Assembly (NCBI GenBank): GCA_012932295.1
Contig: JAAONU010000016.1
Span: 32,592,647-32,656,646 of the forward strand
Length of the DNA stretch: 64,000 bases
From: Cyclina sinensis
Taxonomy: Eukaryota > Mollusca > Bivalvia > Venerida > Veneridae
Direction of reading: 5' to 3'
Shown: positions 48,601 through 62,689 of the stretch, one piece after another
Layout of the letters: each line of letters begins with the position of its first letter
Position numbering within the stretch: position 1 is the first letter of the stretch
The notes under the pieces: generated by a model
Seen by the model: only the letters and a program-made list of their open reading frames with translations
The model's database searches: none
Told to the model about the DNA's origin: nothing
Translations under genes and position numbers: made by a program

Positions 48601-51600
48601 GATCAGGGGTTATTGACACTGTGTTCCACTAATGTGTGCCCGGGATTTTCTATTGAACAAGATATATATTAGAAATAACAACAACAACAAACGAACAAAC
48701 AAACACATGTTTAGAAAACTTTAAGCTTTTTAGTAATTGTGTAGAATATCAATGCAAAATGTAAATAAAGGAATTCAAAGGAAATATTTCAGAGACTTTT
48801 GAACATAAATATATAGTTTCAACCTGGCAATTTTTAGTTTAAGCTCTATCAGCTTACTGTATGATAGGAAGAAAGAAACAAACTTGATGGTTTTTATAGA
48901 ACATACTGGCTGTACTGGAATATATTTCGAAAAACAAATCAAGCACAGTTATTCACAGTGATATATACAAATACAATGTTGACGCGATCTTTTTAGGCGA
49001 CACTTAAAACTTTTCAGAAAATTGATAAAAAAGCTTTTGACAAATAAATGCATTTAAGTGGTATCATATTTTTATTTAAAAACAAAACGATGAAGTAATT
49101 GAATGTATCGCATTAACGGTGAAACTTTACCTATGAGCTATAATATAGTGCATGAAAACAACGTTATATCAGATTTCGTACTTTTTATATGCTTAGCTTC
49201 CGTTTCCTTAAATATTTATACGTCACTACAGCCGTTCCAGATCATGAATAGTTGTTGAACAAAACTTCAAGTCAATTACAAGTTTTAAAGATTAGCCGCG
49301 TAACAATTTGTATGCGGTCTATTGTTTCATTTGTTTAACTCTTCAATGGCCTTTTACTGCGATAGGGTGTTCCATAACGATATAATACAATTCCATGCGG
49401 GACAATCTATTAGTCCATTCCAAGCGTCTGCCTGCTCCAGTGACCAAACATTGTTCGACATCAATGTCAACAAGATGCCTGGTGAGTGTTTTGATTGCAT
49501 TAAGGGCGTGGATAATGTAAAAGATTATCTCTATATTATCTTTGCAAGCAAAAACCGGACTAGGTGACTCCAGGGTAGCAAAGTGCATGCTGTGAAGCGG
49601 TCCTACGTAAATGTTGTAATGAAATGGCTCCTAAAATAATGGTAATCCCTGTTGATGTGAATGTTAATGGAATACAAGTCTACATATTCGTGGTGACAGT
49701 TAGGCGCATCTGTCGTGTATTTGCCTTCAAATTCATTATCATTTAAGAAGCCATCTACGTTAAAAAATGTACTACAATATTCACAATTGACTCGTGAAGC
49801 AGTATTAACTGCATATAAGCAAAAGATCACGCTGTAAGTTATAGTATTTGCACGGAATTTTTCGATTAATACTTTTATTTATACTTCATCACAAACTTAG
49901 TGAACATGATTATCCGGCTGGCAAAAAAAATATATATATAAACAAAATAAAAAAAGAAAGAAAGAAAGAAAACTCCCTACGAAATGTTTTTTTGGGGCCA
50001 AGATTTGAAAAGCTATATACGATGTGTGTAAGAAATACTTACTGCCAATGAACAGAACATTTTTTTTCTTGTTTAGCTCCTGGACTAGAAATTCAGGCTG
50101 TTATTAACTGATATTGTGTGCTTGAAATAATAGCTAATGTTTACATTGTATTAGCAAGGTTTACAATTCCATAAATTCATCTAAACGTTTGGTTAAAAAC
50201 GTATACGGCAAGAAGCATTTTCGGTTTAACTAGCTAGTTTTAACTCAGACACTATTATCAAAGATCTTGAGACCAAAGGTGTTGTGTGTTTTTGAAACAA
50301 GAATTTCTTTATCGGGTACTAACATCTTTAAGGGAAGTTTCAACGTGAATCCTAGCTTATCTCCCAGCTTATCTCCTTTTTGACATCAGTCATGCTTAGT
50401 TTTCCTTTTTTCAGACTGTTATTTTGGTCGCAATATCGCTTCTTACTGAAGCTTTGTTTTAATTTAAGAAAGTCTCTTTTCCGTAAAAGAACACATTTGT
50501 CTGTTGATTAACAAAATTATACCATGCTTCTTAAATCTACCATACCGTACTTTATGAAAGTAGTATTCCAAACAAGCATTCATTCAAATAAACAAACTTT
50601 TTCATTTATGGCAAGATTTCTTGCTTATTGACGGGAGGAGTCGCATTCTAGTTACAAAAATGATTAAAGATCATCATATTATGTTCATAAAATGATTTTA
50701 CTGTTTCATTTAACGAATACTTGAAGGCACAAAAAGGTCATATGTTCGCGGTATATCTTACAGTTCCTCATTACATGTCCGAAATGAAGCTTAATTACTT
50801 TTCACACTAATATATTATCTGACAGTTTTCAGTTTAAATAACAAAATAATATGTATCTATGAGACATTTCAATAAAAATACCTGTCGTTTATCAGTGACT
50901 AGATAGTAATTGGTAGTAACTTCAGTTCTTACAGAAATTAAGTATTTGATTTTGGTGCTAACTAATGTTGTGCTACCACAATTAGTTTCGCCCTTTCTCG
51001 ATCTTAAATCAGTCAATTCCAGAAATAAACTTAAATACTTAAAATACTTTGTTTTACTTAAAGTTTTTATTTTTTCGAGTCAGTGATTCAAGATATTGCT
51101 GTAAAATGCTTATTAACTAAACTTATCCAGCTGGCTTTAGAAGATAACCACCAGAAATATTCTAGTGAAATAAGGTGTCAGTCAGTACAATAACATGTAT
51201 CATTTGTTTCAACCCCCATCCATCAATTAGTTGCTTAAATGGCGGTTACAGGAATCAGTTTGAACATAATTGAAGTAGGCTTTGTATGCACATCTAATTA
51301 ACTTTCATACCTATTTCAAACCCCCGCATGTTCCTGTATAAATGGAAGGAAAAGTTTAAAAACTTTATTGAAAAATGTCTACGTTATTTTCTAGCGGCAT
51401 AAATTTTGAACAAAATAGACCCCGGTGCACTTATCAATACAGACGTTTTCATAGGTAAAATATATAAATATTTATACCAAGGACATCATAAAACTTTACA
51501 AAATGCACAACATACCATTCAAACAATATCCGGCAAAGCCCTACTGCTTTTGTGGTGTAAAAAACACACAGCACCCCTAAATGACTCCAGAACTTATCTA

Positions 51601-52971
51601 TCACAAGGCAAAAATTGTTCTACATAGAATACCTAAAACAAATGAGGACATGCAAACATGTCCTCAGTATAAACTAGAATGACAAGGTGGTTTTTAGATG
51701 GAAAGATATCTTCAGATCAACACCCAACATCAGAGAAATTAAGGCGATGAAATATCAAATCTTAAAATAACTGATCGACAAAGGTGCTGGTTGTATAGGA
51801 CAGAATTCAGGAGTCGGAACAGGCAATATAGAAGGAATGTAAAAGCACTGTGTCACCAAACAAGTGTTAGAAAATAATCAAAATTTATAGCTACTGCACA
51901 ATAGGAAAAACAGTAAATACAATTGTTCATTGATCATATTTCATGAAAGGATAGGGTTTATACAAAGGAGCTGATTGTTCAGATTATGAGTCTGTTTTAT
52001 TTATCACAGAGCTCATTCATGTACCGTACATTTACACAAAGAAATATATTTCAGAATCAGTCTCGATTTAATATAAATTCTTGAAAATTATTTTCTCTGT
52101 CGTTTTATCATTTTAAAAGCAATCTATATTTTTCACAAAGATGAATTGCAGACTTTTCTTACATTTGAAACACAGGCCAGGCGTCTAGGTTTGGATATGG
52201 TAAAGTAAAACTAACGTCTGTTAGCAATTGCACTCACTTTGAAAAATATATCAAGGAACAGCATAGGTGCCATATAATCAAATTTTGTTTATAAAATAAC
52301 AAAAATGGTATGTATGAATTTAGTGAAAACGATTTTGACAGAGAATTAAATTTTTACTGACCACTTAAACCAGAAAAACCAGTTGAAAACAAACACATAC
52401 ATGCATATGTATTTTTGTAACGATATGGTCTGATACACAAAATTGCATTGTCACTTTAATTTTAATCTTGTGTAATACGAACGTCATGCTGACCGGAGAG
52501 TGTGCCATATATAATCTAACTTATTATGATTGTTATAATTTTGTTCATTATGGATGTAAATAATTTCAGGATGGCGTTCGAATGTAAAAAGGATCATTGT
52601 CAAACAAAAAATCGGTGCATGGTTTAAATTTCTAAGCATTTTCATAAAATAGAAAACTACGTTCCGCTATAGAATGTGTAGAAGCCAAAAATAACTCAGA
52701 AAGAATAAAGTCATTTTCTTTTGAAATGATTATTCTTAAAGAATAGCAGAGGTAAAATTCAGTCAAAGATATCCTTAAACTTTACTGAACCTGGTGATAG
52801 TTAGCTTGAAATAGCTAGCATGTACATTCCACCTTGATGACATAGCATTTAAAACTATAGACGGGAATAGTTTTAAAGTTAAATATATTAGAAAATCACT
52901 TTAGAAAATTCTACAAATAAATAACATTTTAGAAACGTTTCGTATAAAATATGGTAAAAAAATTTACATAC
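45689..52971. other. Conopressin intron 1, remainder
   Basis: No supported gene. Overlapping opposed frames at 46798-47187 and 49322-49588 carry no recognisable domain. A perfect cAMP-response-element palindrome TGACGTCA lies at 46684-46691. AT-rich elsewhere. Confidence 0.35.
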
Positions 52972-53124
52972 CGGGACAGTTCCTCTGGACACTACATCTA
53001 AACTGCGTTTTCCTCCAGGTGGACAATTTCTTATAAAGCAACCATAAGTCTTCCCCGACAGCAAAACAACAAAACTTGTCACAAACAGAGCTGTATTAAG
53101 TATTAAATAAGCGTTTGAACCCAT
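52972..53124 (-). CDS. Conopressin/neurophysin precursor, exon 1 (signal peptide and hormone)
   Basis: Start ATG at 53124-53122. Residues 1-28 form a signal peptide (MGSNAYLILNTALFVTSFVV, then LLSGKTYG). They are followed directly by the nonapeptide CFIRNCPPG and the amidation/dibasic site GKR, then SLDVVSRGTVP up to the donor GTATGT (52971-52966). Cys1 and Cys6 form the ring disulfide of the vasopressin/oxytocin superfamily. Arg at position 4 is typical of lophotrochozoan conopressin/annetocin types, and Pro at position 8 is the form I recall from bivalves. The mature peptide acts outside the cell through G-protein-coupled receptors. Intron 1 is 15.3 kb, unusually long and rich in repeats. 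Confidence 0.96.
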
Positions 53125-55139
53125 GACTATACTATGATACCAACAACCGAAGTTATTCTGAGCGAAAGAATTTTATCTAACCGATGAGGTTGCTTTATTA
53201 CAACGTGATTGCACAATATTTTCTATTTTCCTCAATGCCCTCGTCGTCAACAGCGAGTCGTTTCACGGTAAAGTCTGAGAGCTTTTTGTTTAACCTTCTG
53301 TTCCAATAACGATAGGAGGCAATATATGTTTTATTATTAATGTTTGATCATTTCCCAACCAATATGGAACAAATGCATACAAATCTTTAGTCAATTCCCT
53401 GTATCAGTTGCTGCCGCTTTCAAGCAAAATTCAAACTGATTTTTGAGATGCGTTGCCGATGCTTTAATAACTTTCAAACATTGAATACTCTTTATGTTCT
53501 GTAATACGTCATATATGATGCAAGTCGTCACACAGTACACTTATCTCCACACCTAACAATTTCGAAAAAGTTACACGCTTATCACAAGCCCTCTGAGATG
53601 ATTAAGTGTTTATACGTCGTGCGGCTGCATCCCTTAACCCGCTAAATGAACGAGCGTTGATCAATACAGAGACGACATGCATATATACAAAAAGCAGTTT
53701 ATATATTAGTTAGTGCAAGCGTATTATAGGATAATTGATAATAATATGACAACTGGATTTTTTCGGCGTGTCTAACCTAAGTTGTGACCTACTAAACTAA
53801 CCAGTAAAAAGCGAGGTAATAATATCGAATGAATAATAACGGCTTTTCAATTGGTCAAAAATCGTAAACTGGAAGAAAAAGTTGCGAGACCTAACAAGTC
53901 CACCGTATCTAGCGTGCAGTCCCAACCATCGAAAAATGTCTTTTTAAAGATAGTTATTGTTTAGCTAAAACAAAATCTTAATGTTCGACGTCTTGAGACA
54001 AATACGGAAAACGGACATGCTGATTTCTACTTGCAAAAGAATATAAAGGTGAATGTCAGAGTATCTACAAAATTAGCAATGACTATTGATTTATAGAAAA
54101 AAATCACAACATAACAACATCATAAACAATTTTAGTTATTTTAACTGAAAAAGTTATCAGAGATCAACACGTGGATCTAAACTATCATATTTACAACAAA
54201 TAAAAGTATTTTTTGTAGGTGGCTCGTGTTATATCAATTCGACCAGGCTATACTAGCCCGTATACCCCACCAATAATTTATATAATTACAGGTATGATGA
54301 TTATAGTAGAAAAGCGACCAATCAAGCACGAGATGATGACTGTTGATCAATATTCCTTACATTCCTAACCCGCACAGTGTGCTTTTATATGTCGTGAACT
54401 TTTACACTGAAGTAGGACAATATACGATTTGATAGAATTTTAACAAAAATGATTATTCTAAGCCGGTATTTGAAATCATGCGACATTGTTTTTCAACAGT
54501 TCTTAGTAAGTTTTAGTTAATAAGATAGAGGGGTATTTACATCATGTCGCACCTTCCCGAAGCCAAATAACGTCATATTTAATGACAATGGTGAATTATC
54601 CTATGCTACTAGGGATATACCAAAATCAAACTGATTTAAAAGATCATAACGTTTATTTTAGAAATACATATCATTTTTGTAACAGAATTAAAGAACCGTT
54701 ATCAGTATACAAATTCAATTTACAAATACTGATATTTTTTTTCGAATAACCGGAACACTGTTCAAATCCCTAACTTAAAGAAGTGATTTAAAAATGCCAA
54801 ATTCGTCCTGAAAGCTCATCATCAATATACAAGTAATAATGAAGGAACACAATTCCAGACTTTGAATATAAAAGATTTCTGAAGTGTGTCTTTGATACGT
54901 CATTAGATTAGGCAAATTAAGGGTCTATATACCTGTACTAAGAGGAAATATTTCTGAAGGTGACCAGACACATCGAAGTACACATATCATGTTAAAGGAT
55001 TATACTATCGTATTTTAATAGTATTAAACACCTAAATGTTTAAATGTTTGCAACAAAATCAAAGACTGTCGCATTAAAAATTCTAAAATGTGCTAGACTT
55101 ATATTATAACAACAAAATATTTCATCCATTGATCATGCC
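53125..55139. promoter_or_regulatory. Upstream region of the conopressin gene
   Basis: Lies 5' of the start codon on the minus strand, so it should hold the 5' UTR and promoter. I could not pick a TATA box or first UTR exon with confidence, and no other gene is visible. Confidence 0.3.
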
Positions 55140-56030
55140 TTACCTCTCATGTAAAATATGAGGGTCCTTGTTTCGGTTGTACTTAAGAAACTAATTTTGA
55201 AGTTCAAGCCCCTGTAAACATGATCCTTGACCTAGTGGGGCCAAAATCAGAAAAGTCACATTTTATCATACCTAAACATCCTTTATTGCTTTAAGGTCCC
55301 GGCCTACATTTTTTCTGGAGTAATTCTTGTGAGTCGTTCTTCTAAGTTCATGCCCTTTTGGGCTAGACCATAGACAAAATTAGCCCCAGTAAAATGGTTC
55401 ATCTACTCATCATGATCAACAATCCTATAAAAAGCTTAAGGGTCCTGCATTCAGCTGTTCATGAGTAATTGGGCTGAAGCAGTATTCAGAGTGGAGACCC
55501 CTGTGTCAGTGACCTTTGAACTTGTGAGCCCAGAATCAAAAGACTTTATCTATTCAACATGTCTAACCATTTTAGAAAAATAGAGACCTTTGTTGCGTGG
55601 TTCTTGATTATTGATTGGAAAATGATTTCTTAGTGCAACCCCTTGATATATAGTTTCCCAAAAGACAATATGATTCATTTATCATGTCCAATCTTCGTAT
55701 AAAGTTTGAGGGCCCTGCGTTTTTCCATATTTATTGAATCTGTTTTCAAACTGCAGGCCCCTCTGAGCTTCACTTTAGATTAAAATTAAGTCATTTTCTA
55801 ACTACACTGAATCCTTTGAGAGTCTTATTCTTAAGTAATCCAATGAGTTGTGAAACAACAGGATTCTTCTCATCAGTTGTCAACCATTTAGTAAAGGTTA
55901 AAAGTCCTGGGTTATTTGTTTTCGAGTTTTTGATCGGAAACCGTTTTCAGAGTGCAGCTCCTTGACAGCTTGGCCCCATTAGATTTTAAAGCCTTTAAGC
56001 TTATACACTCTCAATTATTGACTCTACAGG
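55140..56030. repeat. Degenerate tandem repeat of about 135 bp
   Basis: Six or so diverged units. Each has an AGGGTCCTG-like core (near 55171, 55301, 55439, 55580, 55708, 55900) followed by TTCAGAGTGSAG-CCCCTTGA and AAAATCAGAAA phrases and a TTTATC...CATGTC link. This type of dispersed repeat is common in clam DNA. No coding content. Confidence 0.65.
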
Positions 56031-56929
56031 GCAACCGCTCGACAGACATAAGGTAAGCGATATGCAACAGCTTCTGTTGTAGGGGCATCATTTTTTGTTT
56101 TTGCTAGCATTGGTGTTTTTTTGTTTACCATCATGAAAGGAAATCCAGATTGTATTTTGAACTGTTTCACAATTAAAACTTCAAATTACTGTTATTAACT
56201 TCATACAATTATGCGTTTTAATCTCACAAAGTTCCAAAATCAAAACCCTGGAGAAATCGGAGGTAAATGCAAGGTTTCAAGGAACTATGTCATCAACATT
56301 ACAAGAACAGTGGCTGTTAACAAGTGGTAATAAAATGAAAATACGAGACATGCGACATTTTATTTTGAGTCTCAGAAGGATTAAAGTAAAACACGTGAAA
56401 ATTTTAATCTCAAATTTTGCCTGTTCTTCTTCGCGAGGTTTTTATCTTTTGCTTGTATATAATTATTTTCACATAAAAAGGCGTGATCTTTTTTAAATCT
56501 CGCCTGTCAAACAGTCGAATTTTGCGTTGCCCAAACGGGATTTCGTATTCTTGCTGAAATTTAACACAAAATAACAGTAGTAAAGTTCAATTAACTGTTG
56601 TACGTATAATCTGACACGCAGAGTCATATCTTTTGTAGTTACCTTGCAATATTTAATTAATTCTTACGAAAATATGTCCAGCAGTTAAATCGCAACTTGT
56701 TATGAAAGAAAATTGCAAGAACAGCAAGGACGGCCCGTTTTGTGTAAAAATTTGTTCTAAAGGCATTGCAAATACATTTTTAGCTCAGCAGTTTTAGTTC
56801 TTCTTTGATAGTTTAAAGATAGAGCTGCATTTTTCATTTTTGTAAGCTTACAACTTATTTGCATATGCACTCCAGAAAAGTCATGTTCAGGTTGTGTCCT
56901 GATGTTTTCTTCCTAGGTCTAAAGTAAGT

Positions 56930-57880
56930 AAGCAACTATCACATAAGATTACGTCCTCCAAATCTCTCATGTTCGTAAGTAACTGTACATCTTAAGATTA
57001 TGTCCAGTTACATTCGCTCCTACTCGAAACACGTTAGTAACTATAAAATGTTAGGTTATATAACATTCTCTCCACCTATGTAGAGCGTTAGTTAGTTACT
57101 GTACCACATTAGTTTATGTCAAGCATCATTCTTCCAAGCTATATAGTATCAACTGTACCATATAAGATTATATCCTGTGACATTCTCTCAAGCTCTGTAG
57201 AACATAAGTAACTGTCACATAAGGTTATGTAATATCACATGCTCTTCGGTTGTGTAGTACGTTAGTAATTGTAACACATTAGGTTATGTCCTGTGACATA
57301 CGCCCCAGCTCTACAGTACGTGAATAACTGTGCAACATAAGGTTATGAGGTGGTAAGTTATCTACATCTGTAAAGTAAGTAGCTACCGCATAAGGTTGTG
57401 TTCTGTGACATTCTAACCAAGTCTATAATATGTTTGTAACTGTACTATATAAGGTTAGGTCTATAATACGTTAGTAGCTGTAACATAGATGATTTTGTCA
57501 TAAGGTATTCTCTCTGGTTTTAAAGTACGTAAGTAACTTTTACATATAAGATTATTCCGAGACATTCTCTCAAGCTCTGTAGTTTGTTTGTAATTGTACA
57601 ACACAAAGTTATGTCTTGTGACATTCAATCAAGTTCTGTATTACAGAGTAACTACCATATAAGATTATGTCCTGTTAGATTCTCACAAGCTCTATAGTAT
57701 GTAACTTTATCACATAAGGTTATGTCCTGTGAAATTCTCGCCAGATCTTTAGTTCGTCAGAAGCTGTAATACATAAGGTTATGCCCTGTGACTTTCTAAT
57801 CCCAGCTGCAATGGATGTAGCTGCACCATATAAAGTTATGTCCTGTGACATACTCCCTAGCTCTATAGTACGTAAGTAAA
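56930..57880. repeat. Degenerate tandem repeat of about 58 bp, about 16 units
   Basis: Repeated CACATAAGGTTATGTCCTGT + GACATTCTCTCAAGCTCT and GTAGTACGTAAGTAACTGT blocks. Units are 75-90 percent alike by eye and drift in length, so this is an old array. Confidence 0.85.
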
Positions 57881-60800
57881 TATTAAGCAATCTAAGATGC
57901 TTCCCAGATTACCGATCCTTCCTTAAAGTTTAACAAGTGATAGTTATATTATATAGCTACACATGCGTTTCTTTGACTGCTTCGTGTTAGACGACATGCC
58001 AAGTGATTTTGCGATCAGGTGTTATTACACAAGTTACTGTATCTCCCAAACACTGTTCCCTAAGCATTTACTGTGTAATTGTTTTAGTATCAATAAAGGT
58101 AGCTGGCGATTCCGTGGACATAAGTTTAGTTACAACGACTCTTAGTTTTTTATGAACTGTACATATTTTTGGTCTCTTGCAGCAGCCTTATTTCGTTCAC
58201 ATTGAAGGATTTTTTATTGTTACTGGTTATGTGCTTACCCCAAAAAATGTTTTTTATTCTTGACGTTTCTTGCAGAATGTGGACTTGTTTTTTGTCTTTG
58301 TTTTTAACATCAACCACTTTCGTTTTCACTTGCACTTCTGTGGCAATGTTTTGCGAAAAAATGTCTTGTTAGTAGGAATACTGTAACAATCAGCTGCGGA
58401 CAAATATTGTAGAAATATACCTATAATTTCTTTTATGAATCTATAATCAGAGAAATAACCAGTTTTATATCACCATGAGAAAAAAGTCAAAGGATGCACC
58501 TTTATGATGGTTCGACGTACCATACTGATTCTGCCGAATTTAGGTCATTGTCACAAAGTCAGTTAAGGATTTACGCTTCTTATTCAACACAATAAACTGT
58601 CACGTCATATAATTTGTGCACACGAATTGACTTTATACAACACACCACCATCTTTCCTTGTGCATTTAAAGAACCGACAATCAAAACTAGATTAATAATA
58701 AAGAACGGAAAATGGGTCTAGGCGGATTCAGTCTTGTAAGTTAAAATACCGAACAAATGACATGACAAACAAAACTTAGCATCAATATAAAACTTAGGAA
58801 TTAGTTAGGATTTAATCCCAGCTTACCAATTAGAAGTTATAATTATCTATGAAGACAAATTCTTGTGGGAATGGAGAGATAACAATAAAACATACCAAGG
58901 ACACTTAAAACATATGGTTAAACTGAATACCATAAGACTGATCAAGACTGTTTTAGTAAGGCAGAAAATTAGAACTACAGCCGACACCAATTTTCATTCA
59001 AAGTAAAATAAAATAAACGTTCGCTGTAATTATCGAACCAATCAGGCAATTTGAAATGCTGATAAATCTAGTGTTTTTATGAAAATTGATTAGTTTCTAT
59101 TCCATACTGATTTGAAATTTTACGCTTCTTGTCTCAGTAAACCAGTTTTGTTACACTGGTTATTTTTGCACCATTTGCTAAAACGACAACATAAGTTGTA
59201 GATATAATACAGCATGCGATTTCATTCCCCTGAACTCTGCAGCAGACAGTCGAAAACTATAAAAAGAGTCAAAACATCTACAAAAAGTATGACTGGAGAA
59301 ACTTAGAACAGCAGTCAAATGTAATCAGTTACACTCCATCATATACAAAATAAATAGTTGGTTTCAGAATTCAATATGGCTTTTGCTTCTAAGCTATTGC
59401 CCTTTCTACTACAACAATTCCATAATCACTTAAATAAATTACTTTGAACAGTCAATATATATATAGTTTTAGACTTTATACTGCAGTTCAAAGTCAAATG
59501 TGTTTCTCTTTAAATTTCTAACATTTTCATATATTTTAGAATTTTAGATTTAAGTCGTTTATGAAAATATTTTTTCCTGTTTGAAAATAAGTGAAAGCAC
59601 TCTATTGCTTTAAAGTTATTGTTGTGAAAAGCTTAAAATCTAAGTAAATGTATTCTTGCATGAAATAGAAAGATAATCAATACACTTTTAAAAAAGACAT
59701 GTTACCTAAAAATATTAAGTGCATTGTTAAAAAACGTTGGGGCTTTCCGAACTCCGACATTTTTCGTTGAGGGCAATATGTCAACATACTTCACACGTCG
59801 TTTTCTCGTAGTTATGCTTGGATATGCAATGCTATATTGAAGAGACAAACCAATTCCAACATGAATCATTTCTCCTTTAAACGAAAACGTATTTCGTAGA
59901 ATCAGCTGAAATATGCGTAAAAGTATTTACGAAATTAAGGAAAATTTTCATCCAAAAAATAAATATATTCTGATGTTCTTTAACTAAGTTGATTGTTTCT
60001 TTACACTGAGGACTGTATTAAGTATAAAACTGTGTTTTCTAATTCCACGCTTTAAATGAACGAGCCAAAGATCTATGTTTCGTCGAGAAAAACAAAACAC
60101 TACACAGGCTGTCAGTTTAAAATCATACATCTGGAAGTGATAAGCTACAAATACACTTCATTTAACATAGTTTAAATGTCCTTATCTATACTTTCTGTTT
60201 ATGACTTCGGATACTGCTCTACAGCTTTCAGGCGTTAACCTTAAAACGTTCACTTGATATATTCAATATCATAAAAGCGAATGAAGTTCATTTTATCTAT
60301 AGTGCAACATTCAGCATAAAAACAGAGTCGTCAAAACAAAAGCAAAGTATAATCCCATCGATCAGTGTAATGGTAGAGAGCTAAAAAGAGGGATATGTTA
60401 ATACATATAGGAGGTTTATCAAAGAAAATTGTGAAATCGTTTCAGTCATATTTTGACACGGAAACTAAAAGATAAAATGGACTTGTGTAAAAGATACTAT
60501 ACATTTTAGATATAGAGCATTCCATTTACTTAGAATTTTGTTAATGTAAATGAAATTGAATGAGTAATTGAACGATGTCAAGGTATCAGTCAAAATTTCT
60601 ATGTACAACAGGTAGATTTAATGCATTAGGTATAAGTCTTTTTACACAGGCTTTTTAGAATAACCTATGATTCCAAATGAAAGTTTTCAAAAATAATTAA
60701 ATGCCTAAAGGAGAAAAAAAATTCAAATTATTAATTATTTTTCATTTTTTGGCGAATGCGCCAACAATATAGATATGCAGTATGTCATCGGTTAATTGTA

Positions 60801-62689
60801 TGGTGTGTCCCTTTAAGTGCAATTATGTTTTGTAAAACCATGGCAATTACATAAACTAAACTTTATCATCTTAGAATCGCTAAATTATATTTTGCAATTA
60901 AAGAAATATTTAATATATGACTTGACGACATGGTGGCAGATAAGTTAATTAGCCTAGGCTATCACTCATCATATATAAATATATATTTCATTTCTCACTT
61001 TTTGGCTTTTTTTTTTGTTTTACAAAAGGATAGTTTTTATTTGAAACACATTTGCTTACTTCTTATATTTTATGGGACTTTAGGAAAGACCACACTAAGG
61101 TAAAACAATTTAAGAAAACGAAGAAATAAAATTAAAATCGAAATACTCAAATGTGTGTGTTAGAAATAGAGATATATGTTAGAAAGTTGAGAAATAATCG
61201 GTCAATAGACAAAATAAGGCTTCAGCATATTAAATGTTTTGATATTAATTCATATCAATTAATGACTTTGAATTCATATCCTCAAAGGACTACAGAACGA
61301 TAATAATTACATTTCCTTTATTTCAATGAAATACAGAAAAGAAGTATTATTTACATTATAAAACAGACTCCAATAAGGTATAAGATTCCGTGTCTTGTTT
61401 AGGATTCCGACCTCTGCTTGCACAACACCAGATATTTGTTTTGAAACATGACTCTAAACTTAAAAGAAAAATGATTTCTGACTCGAAGTTCTCTTAAACT
61501 GTTTCAGAAACAATCTGACACGTACAAATCGAATTTATTTCAGTTGTCATGGAAATTTGTGCTTCATGCAATTAAGATAATATGTCTAGCAGTTTATTTG
61601 CCGATTTATACAAATGGCAATTACAACAAAGCAACTAAAATTTCCTTCCCGTATAAAATTTTCTGTCAAATGAAATCTAAAGTTCAACATAAGAAAACTG
61701 TGCTTTCCTGCTACAACAGTTTTTTTGTTAATTACTAATTCAACTATTTCTCGATTTATCTAAAGTTTTCAACATATTTGCCGGTGTGTTCATGAATGAG
61801 ACCTGGTCGATTCTTAAACTTGAAACAACAATACGCTTTTCATGAAATTTTGGCTCGAGGTCTTAGAATAAGTCTGTCAGTATGGTTTTAGTTATGTTGG
61901 TTGTCACAATCTAGCATCTTAGCTGTGATCATAGATAGTGCTATCATTTAAACGATATGTGCCAAACAAGAATTGTAACTCTTGTAACATTTAAGCGGTT
62001 ACTGGTCATAAGTTATCTGTTTTTCATTTCACATTTTACTAACCTGTACATTTTTGTACAAGATCCATGCAAGTCCCTGTTTCAAAAGTAATCAGTATTT
62101 TGTGTGTCCACCGAAGACGTCGGACACTATCACAAGGGCGTCGCATTGTACGTATCAGTGTCCGTTTTTGTTACTGTGGTAGTGCAACTAGTCTAAATAT
62201 TTCATTAGATATGCCTCCCTGTCAAGTTCAAAACCATGACTAAGAGTCAACGAAACAAGCACTCCAAAGGCTGCATATTTATTTCTTCATGATTTAAAAC
62301 GAACATTACTACGGTTACTATGCAAAACCGAGATTCCTTAATAAACAGAAATATATTCTAGTCTGATTTGATTTCAACGTATACATTGACGTACCCAAAC
62401 CTGACAATGATGTCGACGTTGAATGCCATCAATCATACGAACATCAATGTCTTATACCATACTCGGACGACCTGTTTCTCACAGTTATGGAAGTGATGTT
62501 TTTTCAGCCAATGTTTGGTAGCAAGCAGCCAGAGCTGAAATTGTCATACGCACAAATCCAAAACGTATACATAATATCATGTTATCTGACATTTTCCCAG
62601 CTCACCGATACACATATCTTTCTCAGTAACAGTCTGTGTGCACGTCAGACAACCTTCCAACTGATCTAGAAATCAGGGGATAATACTGA
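57881..62689. other. AT-rich DNA, no gene seen
   Basis: No exon with family similarity, no RNA gene and no clear tandem or inverted repeat recognised in 4.8 kb. Short frames (for example 57963-58145, 58169-58372 and 61544-61738) are hydrophobic or low-complexity and unsupported. Confidence 0.35.

Noticed and set aside
49322..49588. Overlapping 81-codon frames on both strands
   Set aside because: Mirror frames of similar length on opposite strands with no motif. A GGTGAGTG donor-like site exists, but nothing connects to it.
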